A program made the position numbers and the translations under genes. From Chloroflexota bacterium (GTDB lineage: Bacteria; Chloroflexota; Dehalococcoidia; UBA2979): a stretch of 43,701 nucleotides of DNA. Where the stretch lies: NCBI GenBank assembly GCA_002718395.1, contig PBEG01000023.1:1-43701 (forward strand), written 5' to 3'. Below, piece after piece: positions 1-10,325 of the stretch. Each line of letters begins with the position of its first letter. Position 1 is the stretch's first letter. The notes under the pieces are model-generated. The model saw only the letters and a list, made by a program, of their open reading frames with translations, did not search any database and was not told the DNA's origin.

Positions 1-96
1 GTTTATTAATGTATAGTAACCCTATATGCATTTGAATGTAAACAAGCTTAAAATATTGAAACGAACTAGTTTTTTTGAATATAATTGAGGATTTCG

Positions 97-1989
97 ATGG
101 ATAATGGCTTTGATGGCAATGATGATTTTCCAATAAATAAAGATATTTTTGATGACTACACTCTTGGTGCTTCTCCCAAATCAAAAAAAGGCCTCCCAAT
201 AAAACCTATTTTATTCATTGCTTTGATTGCATTTGTAATCTATTATTTTTTTCCATCTAGTAACTCAAACGAAAACAATACTCAAGAAGAGATTCGTCAA
301 TATAAAGTTGCTAAAAAAAATATGCCTGAAAAACTTCCATCTGAATTTATGCCAGTTTCTAATTTCTATGACATTGACATTATTGATCCAGATATAATTG
401 GTAAAAAAATATCAATTAGTTTAAAACTAACTGAACCAATACGAGAAAACGATAAGACTTTTTTTTATTATTATGATTCATTGTATGGTACATGGCATAG
501 ACTGTCTCAAGCAACGACCAATTTAGAAGGCACAATTGCATCAGGACAAATAGCGAAACTGCCTAGTAATATTATGGTTGTTTCTGCGCCGGATAGAATT
601 AGACAGTTAAGTTATATCAGTTGCCTTGAATGTGATACAAGTGAACATGCTATATCAAATAGTGATAGCATTATATTTGCTAGCCCAGATTTAACAGGAA
701 TTGATGGAAAAATTACTTTAAGAAAAATAGACACAGTAGATATTAATACATTGTCTAGTTCTAATTTCTTCTATGGGATTGAAGCTAACGATAAACGAAC
801 ATCTGAAATTATTAATTACATTCTTGAGGATTCAAATAGAATTGATGAACATATCCAAAATATTATTGCGGAAATAAAACAAATTAAAACAGCTGGAATA
901 CATATCAACTATCAAAATATTAAATTAGAAAACAAGAAATTATTTACTAGTTTTATCAATAGGTTATCTGATGTTCTTGCTACTCAAAACTTAGGTCAAT
1001 TAATTGTCTCATTGCCTGTTTCAGACGATCTTGAAAACGATTCATATGATTGGCAAAAGATTTTTGATGTTGCTCAAAGGGTATGGGTGCATCCATCTGA
1101 AGATGGATCAAAATTGTATAAAGAGTTAGATCATTTATCTGAAATGTCTGAAAAATTAGATTTAGATAATTCAAAAATGCATTTAGTAATTAATTCCATC
1201 GCTAGAGAAAGATCTATGGATGGGATTGATGCAATTTCTCGAGTAGATGCATTGAAAATAGCCAGTGATTTTTCTGTTAAACTTAATGAAAAAGCAGTTA
1301 CTACAGATTCCCCAATTACTTTAGATGCATTAAATTTAAATACTCTTAATACTGGCAATAATAAATTAAGCTGGGATGATATATCTAAGTCCGTATCCTT
1401 TAGGTATATCAGTAATGGAAGCGAAAGAACAATTTGGATTCAGAATAGCTTTTCATTACGTTTTCAAATTTATTTTGCAGAAAAAAATAAATTTGCAGGT
1501 GTTGTTGTTAATGCAAATCAATTAGATCAACATACTAAAGAATATTGGGAAATATTTAATAAATATTTAACTAGCGCAGAAATTGAATTATTAAAGCCCT
1601 TTGATGATTATGTACGTTTGAATTGGAATGCGTCAGGAGGCGTCTTTGAAAATAATAGCGGTGAGTCAATTACTTGGCGCTCACCCAAAGATGCAGGAGC
1701 CTATAGCATTCAACTCAGTGCCTCTGACGGTGAGGTTTTCTTATCAACAGAGCTAGTAATTAATGTTGTTGCTGCTAAGAATACTGCATCTTTGATTACT
1801 CAATTAACCAAAACTTTGCCAAATATAAATATTGAATTTATTAGTGTTGTTCAAAATGAAATCAAGAAACCTCTCATCGAAGAAGTGACTAAAACAGATA
1901 AAGACCAAAGTAAAGAGATCGTAAAAAATGTTTCAATTGTTGAATACCGCCCTATGCCTATTGGCCCACCTGGACCCGCTGGCAATTAA
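97..1989 (+). CDS. Membrane-anchored extracytoplasmic protein with a GH18/YaaH-like region and a PKD/Ig-like C-terminal domain; function unknown
   Basis: 634-aa ORF; ATG at 97 preceded by a TTGAGG ribosome-binding site (ORF track uses TTG at 85); single TM segment (IKPILFIALIAFVIYYFF); region IHINYQNIKLENKKLFTSFINRLSDVL…LIVSLP…YDWQKIFDVAQRVWV resembles a GH18-like barrel without the DxxDxDxE motif; C-terminal 'SGGVFENNSGESITWRSPKDAGAYSIQLSASDGE' is PKD/Ig-like. Confidence 0.6.
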   Translation: MDNGFDGNDDFPINKDIFDDYTLGASPKSKKGLPIKPILFIALIAFVIYYFFPSSNSNENNTQEEIRQYKVAKKNMPEKLPSEFMPVSNFYDIDIIDPDIIGKKISISLKLTEPIRENDKTFFYYYDSLYGTWHRLSQATTNLEGTIASGQIAKLPSNIMVVSAPDRIRQLSYISCLECDTSEHAISNSDSIIFASPDLTGIDGKITLRKIDTVDINTLSSSNFFYGIEANDKRTSEIINYILEDSNRIDEHIQNIIAEIKQIKTAGIHINYQNIKLENKKLFTSFINRLSDVLATQNLGQLIVSLPVSDDLENDSYDWQKIFDVAQRVWVHPSEDGSKLYKELDHLSEMSEKLDLDNSKMHLVINSIARERSMDGIDAISRVDALKIASDFSVKLNEKAVTTDSPITLDALNLNTLNTGNNKLSWDDISKSVSFRYISNGSERTIWIQNSFSLRFQIYFAEKNKFAGVVVNANQLDQHTKEYWEIFNKYLTSAEIELLKPFDDYVRLNWNASGGVFENNSGESITWRSPKDAGAYSIQLSASDGEVFLSTELVINVVAAKNTASLITQLTKTLPNINIEFISVVQNEIKKPLIEEVTKTDKDQSKEIVKNVSIVEYRPMPIGPPGPAGN

Positions 1990-2010
1990 TATGAATTTAA
2001 GGAGTTATAG

Positions 2011-2556
2011 TTGCTAATTGTCACTGGTGGCATTGCAAAGGGCACTAAACTTAAATTGCCAGATGAAAAGATTACAAGACCAACTTCCCAAAAAATGCGC
2101 GAAGCACTCTTTGCTATAATTGAGAATTTTGGAATTGACTTCAAGATAGTTTTTGATTTGTATGCTGGGAGCGGAATGCTTGGAATTGAAGCTTTATCTC
2201 GAGGTGCTGATAGCTGTATTTTTATCGAATCAAATAAAAATATATGCAAAATCATTAAAAACAATCTTAAATCGACTAATTTAATCAGTAAATCAGAAGT
2301 TCTTAATGCATCTGTTGGGAAATGGAAAGTTAGTGTAAATAATGAGCCTACATTAATCTTGGTTGATCCCCCCTTTAATGATGAGCTTAAATGGATTAAG
2401 ATAGAAAAATCTTTGGGAGATCTTTCATTTTACAAAGATTTGATTTTGGTCATTGAACATTTTCATAAAGATGATGCTCCAGAATTTATTTGTGGAATTA
2501 ATAAATTTCGTTCAAGGAGACATGGAGATTCTATAATAAGTTTTTATAAAATCTAA
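2011..2556 (+). CDS. rsmD: 16S rRNA (guanine(966)-N(2))-methyltransferase RsmD
   Basis: VTGGIAKGTKLKLP…TRPTSQKMREALFAII…DLYAGSGMLGIEALSRGA…LVDPPF motifs; TTG start with GGAG upstream. Confidence 0.93.
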   Translation: MLIVTGGIAKGTKLKLPDEKITRPTSQKMREALFAIIENFGIDFKIVFDLYAGSGMLGIEALSRGADSCIFIESNKNICKIIKNNLKSTNLISKSEVLNASVGKWKVSVNNEPTLILVDPPFNDELKWIKIEKSLGDLSFYKDLILVIEHFHKDDAPEFICGINKFRSRRHGDSIISFYKI

Positions 2557-2584
2557 ATAGTTTAGGAATTGATTGAGGATAAAA

Positions 2585-3064
2585 ATGGTAGTTGCAATGT
2601 ACCCTGGAAGATTTGATCCAGTAACAAATGGACATTTGGATATAGTTGATCGAGCTTCTAAAATTTTTGATCATTTGATTATTGGTATTGCTGCAGGGGA
2701 CGTAAAGACCAATTTATTTTCTGCCGAAGAACGTGCAGAATTGTTTAAAAAATCAACTGCTCAATATGACAATATATCTGTCGAAATTTTTGATGGGCTA
2801 ACAATAGATACAGCACGAAATTTAAACGTGAATGTATTAATTAGAGGGCTGCGAGCTGTAACAGATTTTACAACTGAATTTGACATGGCATTAATGAACC
2901 GAGACATGGAACAAGAGATTGAATCAATATTTTTTATTACAGATTTGGGTAATTTATTTTTGAGTGCTAGTCGAGTTAGGGAACTAGCTAGTTATGGTGT
3001 AAATGTTGATCAATATGTTCCAGATATTGTTTCTAAAGAACTTACAAAAAAATTTAATTCATAA
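2585..3064 (+). CDS. coaD: Phosphopantetheine adenylyltransferase
   Basis: MYPGRFDPVTNGHLDIVDRA, IRGLRAVTDFTTEFDMALMNR; follows rsmD; ATG at 2585 after GAGGATAAAA. Confidence 0.96.
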   Translation: MVVAMYPGRFDPVTNGHLDIVDRASKIFDHLIIGIAAGDVKTNLFSAEERAELFKKSTAQYDNISVEIFDGLTIDTARNLNVNVLIRGLRAVTDFTTEFDMALMNRDMEQEIESIFFITDLGNLFLSASRVRELASYGVNVDQYVPDIVSKELTKKFNS

Positions 3065-3073
3065 AGAGGAATA

Positions 3074-3811
3074 ATGGATTTACTTCACCTTGTTGATAAA
3101 TTAGAAGAATTGGTAGCTGATTCTAAGAAGGTGCCTCTTGGTAATAGGATAATGCTTCCTTATGATCGGATATTAGAAATTATTGATGAGTTGCGTATTG
3201 CTATTCCTAATGATGTTCGTGAAGCCGAAGAACTTGTTTTAAATAAGTCATCTCTTTTACGATCAGCAGAAGAAGAAGCTAAGCTTGTAATTTCAGCTGC
3301 TGAATCTAAAGCAAGCACTTTGATGGACGAACATGAAATTGTTCAAAGTGCTAGATTAAAAGCAGATCAAATTATTCAACAAGGTGAAAATAATCTTAAG
3401 GAAAGAATTAATCAAGCAAATCAAGAGATAACCAAGCGAATAGAAGATTCTAGGGTTTTGGCTCAACAAGAAATGGGAGCTGCCGATAATTATGCTAAAC
3501 AATTACTTGAAAGACAAGATCGACAACTTCAAGCATTTACTTCATCTGTACATAATGGGTTAGAACAATTAGATAGAGTTCAAAATGTGGAGCAAATTGT
3601 CAATGAGGATACTCTGGATACTAATAATATTGATTTAGGTGATTCTCAGTCAATGGAACTTGAAGAGGAGATAGTTATAGATACAACTTCAGAATCTGAA
3701 AATAATTTAGAACTTTCTAATGAAAATTTAGAACAAATTATCGATTCTAATAATACAACAGAAAAAATTGTTGATGATTTCTCGTTAGATGATTTTGACG
3801 AACGAAAATAG
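3074..3811 (+). CDS. Coiled-coil protein (DivIVA / F0F1 subunit B-like), often found downstream of coaD
   Basis: Long Glu/Lys/Ala-rich helical region, acidic C-terminus; follows coaD with a GAGG ribosome-binding site. Confidence 0.6.
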   Translation: MDLLHLVDKLEELVADSKKVPLGNRIMLPYDRILEIIDELRIAIPNDVREAEELVLNKSSLLRSAEEEAKLVISAAESKASTLMDEHEIVQSARLKADQIIQQGENNLKERINQANQEITKRIEDSRVLAQQEMGAADNYAKQLLERQDRQLQAFTSSVHNGLEQLDRVQNVEQIVNEDTLDTNNIDLGDSQSMELEEEIVIDTTSESENNLELSNENLEQIIDSNNTTEKIVDDFSLDDFDERK

Positions 3812-3827
3812 TTTGTAATAAATTAAA

Positions 3828-6299
3828 TTATTTTATGACTATATTTAATAGTTTATCTTGTATGTATATCACTTTAATAATTTCTTTTTGATTTAAATAT
3901 GTTGCAATTTTTTCGTTTTCTTTTGCTTGTTGAAGGACTGTAGGCTCATCAGCACCAACCATAATATCTAGTGATACACGTAATTTACCATTAATTTGAA
4001 TCGGTATTTCTTGTGTGTCAGATATTGTTAACTCATCAATATACTCAGGCCAACTCATTTTATGGATAGAATATTCTTTGCCTATTTGCATCCAAAGTTC
4101 TTCACTGATATGAGGGCAAAGTGGAGCAATCATTAGGCATAGAAATTCAATTGCTTCATCCCAGGATTTTAAATCATTTTTATTGATTTCATCAATTGCT
4201 ATCAGCGCATTTGTCATTTCCATTAATGATGCAATCATTGTATTGAATCGAAAATTTTCAATATCATAAGTAGCTTTTTTTAACGTAGAGTGACTTATTT
4301 TTTTTATCATCGTTGATTTTTCTTCAATAGTCGTTATTGTTGGTCGGGTTAAAACAAGATTCCATAATCGATTTAACCATCTATGAGTACCAACAACACC
4401 TGATAAATCATATGGCCCACCTTGATCCCAAGGACCCAAAAACATTAAATATGATCTAAATGCATCAGCGCCCCATTTTTCAACTTGACTATCTGGAGCA
4501 ACAACGTTTCCTCTTGATTTTGACATTCTTTGACCATCAGTACCTAATATCTGACCTTGACTAAAATAACGAGTAAATGGTTCATCGTCCTTCAAAACAC
4601 CCATATCTCTTGCTGCTTTGTAAAAAAATCTTGAATATAAAAGATGCATTGTTGCGTGTTCTGCGCCTCCAGTATATTGATCTACAGGAAGCCATGAATT
4701 TTCAGAATCTGAACTGATTACTGCATTTTTATTTTTTGAATCTGCATATCTTATGTAGTACCATGATGAACACATAAAGGTATCCATTGTATCGGTTTCA
4801 CGTTTTGCTGGACCTTTGCATTTTGGGCAAGTTGTGTTTACAAACTCTTCACTCAATGACAAAGGTGATTTGCCCGTAGGTAAAAATTCAACATCATAAG
4901 GTAGTTTAATTGGTAAATCATTTTCTGGGACTGGAACTATGCCACATTCATTATTTTCACAATAAATTATCGGTATTGGGGCACCCCAATATCTTTGCCT
5001 AGAGATTAACCAATCTCGCATACGATATTGAATTTTCAGTTTGCCTATTTTCTCTTTATCTAAGTAATCAGTAATTTCATTTATTGCAGTTTTTGTATCT
5101 TTCCCATTGAATTGCTCAGAATTAATTAGAGTGCCATCTTCAGTAAAGGCCTCAATTAATTCTTGCTTATTATTTAGCGAATTACTAATTACTTGAATAA
5201 TTTCTAATGAGAATTTAGTAGCAAAATCAAAATCTCTTTGATCATGAGCAGGCACACCCATTACAGCGCCAGTTCCATATGTAGGTGAGACATAGTCTGC
5301 TATCCATATTTGAATCTTCTTTTCATTGAGTGGGTGCAAACAATATGCGCCAGTAAAGACGCCAGTCTTTTCTTTTAAAAGAGATTCTCGTTCAATTTCT
5401 GATTTTAATTTTGTTGAATCTTGATATTGCTTTACTTCATTTTTTTGTTCTTGAGTTGTTATTTTATCAACTAGAGGATGTTCTGGTGCAAGGACCATAA
5501 ATGATACACCGAATAAAGTGTCTGGTCTTGTCGTAAAGACATTGATTTTTAATTCAGTAGTATTCATCTCTGAGTCAAGGATGGAAAAATCAATTTCTGC
5601 TCCTACGGATTTGCCAATCCAGTTTTTTTGCATTGATTTAACTGATGACGGCCAATCCATTTGATCGTTATCTAGTAGTTCATCTGCATAATCAGTAATG
5701 CGAAAAAACCACTGCTCCATTTCTCTTTGCTCAACCAATGCACCAGATCTATCAGATTTACCATCTATGACTTGTTCATTTGCTAAAGTAGTTTCATCAA
5801 TTGGGTCCCAATTAACTAAAGCCTTGCCTCTATAAGCTAAGTCATTATTATAGAGTTGTAAAAACCACCATTGTGTCCATTTATAATAATCATCAGCACT
5901 TGTATTAACTTCTCTATTCCAATCAAACATTGCCCCCATTTTTTTTAGTTGTTTTCTCATCCTTTCAATATTTCCATCTGTCCAATCTTTAGGGTGGGTT
6001 TTGCCTTTAATTGCTGCATTTTCGGCAGGTAAACCGAATGCATCAAAACCCATTGGGAATAGGACATTATTCCCTTTCATACTGTAATATCTTGCTAGTG
6101 AGTCAGATGGCGCCATTGCATACCAATGACCAATATGTAGATCTCCAGAAGTATAAGGAAACATGGTGAGATGATAGCGATTCTTTTTCTTAGAATCCTT
6201 ATTTGGTGTATTGTATAGCTTGTCTTTATCCCATTTTTTCTGCCATTTTTTTTCAATAGCATTTGGATTGTATTCTTCTATTTTTTCTGAATTTTGCAT
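3828..6299 (-). CDS. leuS: Leucine--tRNA ligase
   Basis: 823 aa; HIGH motif (DLHIGHWYAMAPSD), KMSKS motif (QRMSKSRGN), editing domain TTRPDTLFGV. Confidence 0.97.
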   Translation of the reverse strand: MQNSEKIEEYNPNAIEKKWQKKWDKDKLYNTPNKDSKKKNRYHLTMFPYTSGDLHIGHWYAMAPSDSLARYYSMKGNNVLFPMGFDAFGLPAENAAIKGKTHPKDWTDGNIERMRKQLKKMGAMFDWNREVNTSADDYYKWTQWWFLQLYNNDLAYRGKALVNWDPIDETTLANEQVIDGKSDRSGALVEQREMEQWFFRITDYADELLDNDQMDWPSSVKSMQKNWIGKSVGAEIDFSILDSEMNTTELKINVFTTRPDTLFGVSFMVLAPEHPLVDKITTQEQKNEVKQYQDSTKLKSEIERESLLKEKTGVFTGAYCLHPLNEKKIQIWIADYVSPTYGTGAVMGVPAHDQRDFDFATKFSLEIIQVISNSLNNKQELIEAFTEDGTLINSEQFNGKDTKTAINEITDYLDKEKIGKLKIQYRMRDWLISRQRYWGAPIPIIYCENNECGIVPVPENDLPIKLPYDVEFLPTGKSPLSLSEEFVNTTCPKCKGPAKRETDTMDTFMCSSWYYIRYADSKNKNAVISSDSENSWLPVDQYTGGAEHATMHLLYSRFFYKAARDMGVLKDDEPFTRYFSQGQILGTDGQRMSKSRGNVVAPDSQVEKWGADAFRSYLMFLGPWDQGGPYDLSGVVGTHRWLNRLWNLVLTRPTITTIEEKSTMIKKISHSTLKKATYDIENFRFNTMIASLMEMTNALIAIDEINKNDLKSWDEAIEFLCLMIAPLCPHISEELWMQIGKEYSIHKMSWPEYIDELTISDTQEIPIQINGKLRVSLDIMVGADEPTVLQQAKENEKIATYLNQKEIIKVIYIQDKLLNIVIK

Positions 6300-6311
6300 T
6301 AGTTTTTTTTC

Positions 6312-6365
6312 TTTTTATAAATGATTATATTAAGTTATTTTATAACACTAAATCATTTATAAAAA
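6312..6365. repeat. 15-bp perfect inverted repeat (TTTTTATAAATGATT … AATCATTTATAAAAA) with nested GTTAT-TTT-ATAAC hairpin, immediately upstream of leuS
   Basis: Read directly: left arm 6312-6326, right arm 6351-6365; inner arms in the 24-nt loop. Confidence 0.7.
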
Positions 6366-6529
6366 TGTTTATTTTTTAGTTTATGAAATAAATTAAGATG
6401 TTAATTAAGTAATCATTTAACATTTTAAAATTAAATCCATGATAAAAAAAAATTGTTATTATTTATAACTTAAATTTATGTTTAATTTATATTCGAAGAG
6501 GATTTAGAATTAATTCATTGAGGAGCGTT

Positions 6530-8725
6530 ATGACAAATCTTGGTTTTACAGGGACTATAGCCAAAGCATCAACAAAATATAGATTCGCAGTTTTATTTGT
6601 TTGGATTGTATTATTTCTTATAGGTGGCTACTTTGCTGCTGGAATAAACGATCATACAGAGAATGATCAAGGTTTTGTGACTGAACCAGAATCTGAAAAA
6701 GCTCTTGCTCTGTACAATAAAGAATTTTCTTCAGACTCTATAGTTTCTTTGAGTGAAAATATTATTATAAAATCTCTTGATAATCAGACCATCAATGATA
6801 CTGAATTTCAGTCCATAGTCAGTGATGTAACGAGTAAAATAAGAGCTTTAGAATCTAGCGTTGCATTTGCTACTAATTTTTATGAAACTAATATGTCTAA
6901 TTTAGTTTCTCAAGATCAAAAAATTACATTAATCCCAGTTGATTTAAAAGGAACCTTTGAAAATTCTGCTTTAACTGCTCGTCCTTATGTGGAATTGATT
7001 CATGAACTAGATTCTGAACATAACAATTTTGATATACTAACATCTGGTTTTGCTTCAATAGATTTAAACTTTGTCGAAGTTGCAGAAGACGATCTTGCTA
7101 GTGAAATTCAAGTAATGCCCATTGCTTTACTAGTTTTATTATTTGTGTTTGGAGCTTTAGTTGCCTCAGTCATTCCAATTCTTTTAGGACTAGTGGCCAT
7201 TGTAATCGCAATTGGAATTTGTGCATTAATTAGCCGAATTTATCCACTAAATATATTTGTTACAAATATCGTATTGACAATTGGGCTAGCTGTCGGAATC
7301 GATTATGCATTATTTATTATGGACCGTTTTAGAGAAGAAAGATCGAAGGGTCTTGAAAAAATTAATGCAATAACTAAAGCGGGCTCTACATCTTCTCGTG
7401 CAGTGTTATTCTCAGGTTTTACTGTAATGTTGTCCCTTCTAGGAATGTTTATTGTTCCAACAGATATTTTTCGAAGTTTAGGATTAGGTGCAATTATAGT
7501 TGTTGTAGTTTCTATAGTGTCATCATTGACTTTATTGCCTGCCATATTAGCAATTCTAGGTGATAGCATTAATCGGCTTAAAATTCCATTTATTCAGACA
7601 AGCACTAAAGAAGAAAGTAAATTTTGGTCTGCTATCGCTTTTAATGTTATGAAATACAAGATTGTAGGGGTTATCGTCCCTGCTGTTGTACTAGTGCTTA
7701 TAAGTTCACAATATTTTAATATCACTATTGGGGCTAGTGGCGTTGAAACTCTTCCTGAAGAAAACCGAGCACGTAAAGCCTATGAAATTTTAGAATCAAC
7801 TTTCTTATCTGGAGGCATTGCCACGCCAATTATTATCGTTGCAGAGAGCAATAATGATGAGCAATCCAACATGCTGAGTGGTTTTGAGCAGTTAAATAAT
7901 GAAATTAATGCAAGTAATGCTTTTGGACCAATTTTAGGATTTGAAACTAGTAATTCAGGTTCTGCGTATGCCTTGCAGGTTGCACCAAAAAGCTCAGCAA
8001 CTAGTGGCGCTGCAACTGATTCTGTTGATTTGTTACGTAACTCATTAATTCCCAAATCTTTTGGAGTCAATGATAACAAAGTTCTTGTAGGTGGCCAAAG
8101 TGCTGGTTATAAAGATTTCTATCTCTTAGTTGATCAATATACTCCAATAGTATTTATTTTCGTCTTATCCACAAGCTTTTTGCTTCTACTGGTTGTATTT
8201 AGATCCATTTTTGTTCCTATAAAAGCAGTGATTATGAACATGTTAGGCGTAGGAACAGCATATGGTCTTATGTATCTTGTTTTTGAAAAAGGATATGCAG
8301 CAAGTTTTTTTGGGTTTCAACAAGTTGAGAGTATTGAAGCCTGGGTACCATTATTTTTGTTTACAATTGTTTTTGGGCTATCAATGGATTATGAAGTTTT
8401 CTTATTAAGTAGGATTCGTGAACATTTTGATGCTAACGGTAATAATGCTGAAGCTGTCGCACATGGTATCAAAAGGACAGGTAAATTAATTACCGGAGCT
8501 GCTGGGATCATGATCGTTGTTTTTAGTGGATTTGCAATGGGTGAATTAACTATGTTTCAACAAATGGGATTCGGAACGGGTATTGCCGTATTCATAGACG
8601 CTACGGTTATAAGAATGATTTTTGTTCCAGCCTCTATGGCTCTTGTAGATAAATGGAATTGGTACTTTCCTAGTTGGTTAAATTGGATTCCAGATGTTAG
8701 AGTAGAACCACCAGAAAATATTTAA
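6530..8725 (+). CDS. MMPL/RND family transporter
   Basis: About 11-12 TM segments in two SSD-like halves; GLAVGIDYALFIMDRFREER and GLSMDYEVFLLSRIREH duplicated motifs; ATG at 6530 after GAGGAG. Confidence 0.88.
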   Translation: MTNLGFTGTIAKASTKYRFAVLFVWIVLFLIGGYFAAGINDHTENDQGFVTEPESEKALALYNKEFSSDSIVSLSENIIIKSLDNQTINDTEFQSIVSDVTSKIRALESSVAFATNFYETNMSNLVSQDQKITLIPVDLKGTFENSALTARPYVELIHELDSEHNNFDILTSGFASIDLNFVEVAEDDLASEIQVMPIALLVLLFVFGALVASVIPILLGLVAIVIAIGICALISRIYPLNIFVTNIVLTIGLAVGIDYALFIMDRFREERSKGLEKINAITKAGSTSSRAVLFSGFTVMLSLLGMFIVPTDIFRSLGLGAIIVVVVSIVSSLTLLPAILAILGDSINRLKIPFIQTSTKEESKFWSAIAFNVMKYKIVGVIVPAVVLVLISSQYFNITIGASGVETLPEENRARKAYEILESTFLSGGIATPIIIVAESNNDEQSNMLSGFEQLNNEINASNAFGPILGFETSNSGSAYALQVAPKSSATSGAATDSVDLLRNSLIPKSFGVNDNKVLVGGQSAGYKDFYLLVDQYTPIVFIFVLSTSFLLLLVVFRSIFVPIKAVIMNMLGVGTAYGLMYLVFEKGYAASFFGFQQVESIEAWVPLFLFTIVFGLSMDYEVFLLSRIREHFDANGNNAEAVAHGIKRTGKLITGAAGIMIVVFSGFAMGELTMFQQMGFGTGIAVFIDATVIRMIFVPASMALVDKWNWYFPSWLNWIPDVRVEPPENI

Positions 8726-8747
8726 TTTCTGCGGGAAGGTTTGAAAA

Positions 8748-9155
8748 ATGTTTAATGGAATCAAAGGCGTATTTATTCGCGTGAACAATATTGAAGATGC
8801 TACCGATAAGTATTTAAAAGTATTTGGTGGTAAGTTGGTCCAAAGGCATAAATTTGAAGATTTAGGTTTTGATACTTCTGTAATTGAATATAATAATGAT
8901 ACTTTTATAGAAATCATTTCACCGCTAGGTGATTCAAGTCCTGTTCAAAAAGCGTTAGATAAATTTGGTGAAGGCGTACACTTAATTGCTATGGATAATG
9001 ATGATCCTGCACAGACTGTTAATGACCTAAGGGCAATGGGTCTTAATTTAATTAATGATCCTGGAGAAGGAAGCCCAATTACCCAACAAATATTTGTTCA
9101 TCCAAAAGAGTTAAATGGAATGATGGGATTAATTTCTGGCACTCCCATTGATTAA
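8748..9155 (+). CDS. VOC-family protein (glyoxalase / methylmalonyl-CoA epimerase-like)
   Basis: GIKGVFIRVNNIEDATDKYLKVFGGK… IIEIISPLG…GEGVHLIAMD… IFVHPKELNGMMGLI. Confidence 0.8.
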   Translation: MFNGIKGVFIRVNNIEDATDKYLKVFGGKLVQRHKFEDLGFDTSVIEYNNDTFIEIISPLGDSSPVQKALDKFGEGVHLIAMDNDDPAQTVNDLRAMGLNLINDPGEGSPITQQIFVHPKELNGMMGLISGTPID

Positions 9156-9188
9156 TCAAGATGCGACAATTATTTACTGGAGCAAGTT

Positions 9189-10304
9189 TTGAGATTTAGT
9201 TATTATTTAAATCCGCAGACTATTGAGCCTGAAGATGACAGGCAAATTATTAATGAGATGTTAAACCACACTGGTTATGCTATTAAAAATGGATTTACTG
9301 ATATTTGGATTACTGATCATAATTTTACCGGTTATAGTGCATTCTCTGATGCAATTATCATGGCTGGTGCGGTTACACAAAGATTTCCCGGTACACATAT
9401 TGGTTTTGCTTTAAATGTTGTTCCGCTTATGCATCCAATAAGGTTTGTTACCCAAATGAATCTTCTTGATCAATTGACAAATGGCAATTTAACTGTGGGT
9501 GTAGGTGCTGGCAACTCTCCATCAGAATTTGCTGGTTACGGGATTGATGTTGACAATAGACATGAAATCATGGATGAATTCATGTCTATATGTGAAAAAG
9601 CTTGGGTCCACAAAAAAGGAGAATTAAAATATAATGGCAAATATTTTAACGGCAGAATTCAAGGAAGAATTATTCCGCAGCCTGTACAAGAGCCTTATCC
9701 ACATTTAGCTGTAGGAACTGGCACTCCTGAAAGATTAACCTTTACTGGGCAAAAGGGTTGGTCGTTGTTAATGGGACCAAGAGAGCCACAATATTTAGCA
9801 GTCCGAATGCATATGTATAAAAAAGGATTAAATAATTCTAATTTAAATAAAAAACACATCGAAAAAGCTTGGAAATATACAGGTGTAGGTAGGCAGTTAT
9901 ATATTTGCGAGGAAGGCGAAAATTGGCGTGAGTCTCTTGCGCCAAATATTGACCATTGGATTAGAATTTCAGCTAGAGGGGATGAAGGGAAATATTCATT
10001 AACTCAAGAAGAATATGATGATCGATACAATAGATATACCAATGGCGGTTGGCTATATGCTGGTACAGCAGATGAAATTTTTAAAAAACTAGAACCACTA
10101 GCAAAATTAGGTATCAGGCATTTAATGTGCTGGTTTGATTTTGGAATGCTGTCTAATGATCAAGTTATGGGCAGCTTACAAAGGTTCATTAAACATGTTA
10201 TGCCTCGTTTGACTGATGTTGAAACTGATCCTATTTATATAGAAAAACTTTTGGAAGACAATTCAATGGAAACTAAAGCACCAGATGCTCTGAACACATT
10301 ATAG
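9189..10304 (+). CDS. LLM-class flavin-dependent oxidoreductase (bacterial luciferase-like monooxygenase)
   Basis: TIM-barrel LLM pattern: ITDHNFTGYS…AGAVTQRFPGTHIGFALNVVPLMHPIRFVTQMNLLDQLTNGNLTVGVGAGNSPSEF; TTG start with GGAG upstream. Confidence 0.88.
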   Translation: MRFSYYLNPQTIEPEDDRQIINEMLNHTGYAIKNGFTDIWITDHNFTGYSAFSDAIIMAGAVTQRFPGTHIGFALNVVPLMHPIRFVTQMNLLDQLTNGNLTVGVGAGNSPSEFAGYGIDVDNRHEIMDEFMSICEKAWVHKKGELKYNGKYFNGRIQGRIIPQPVQEPYPHLAVGTGTPERLTFTGQKGWSLLMGPREPQYLAVRMHMYKKGLNNSNLNKKHIEKAWKYTGVGRQLYICEEGENWRESLAPNIDHWIRISARGDEGKYSLTQEEYDDRYNRYTNGGWLYAGTADEIFKKLEPLAKLGIRHLMCWFDFGMLSNDQVMGSLQRFIKHVMPRLTDVETDPIYIEKLLEDNSMETKAPDALNTL

Positions 10305-10325
10305 TAATTGAGAAATTGGAATAGC

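Noticed and set aside
1131-1358. Antisense ORFs inside larger genes (e.g. 980-1174, 1131-1358, 7303-7569, 7780-8079, 10421-10687, 13904-14281, 27307-27645)
   Set aside because: They lie opposite clearly coding frames, show no recognisable domains and look like shadow ORFs.
6300-6517. T-box riboswitch upstream of leuS
   Set aside because: The region is very AT-rich and no T-box consensus (e.g. TGGNACCGCG) was found.
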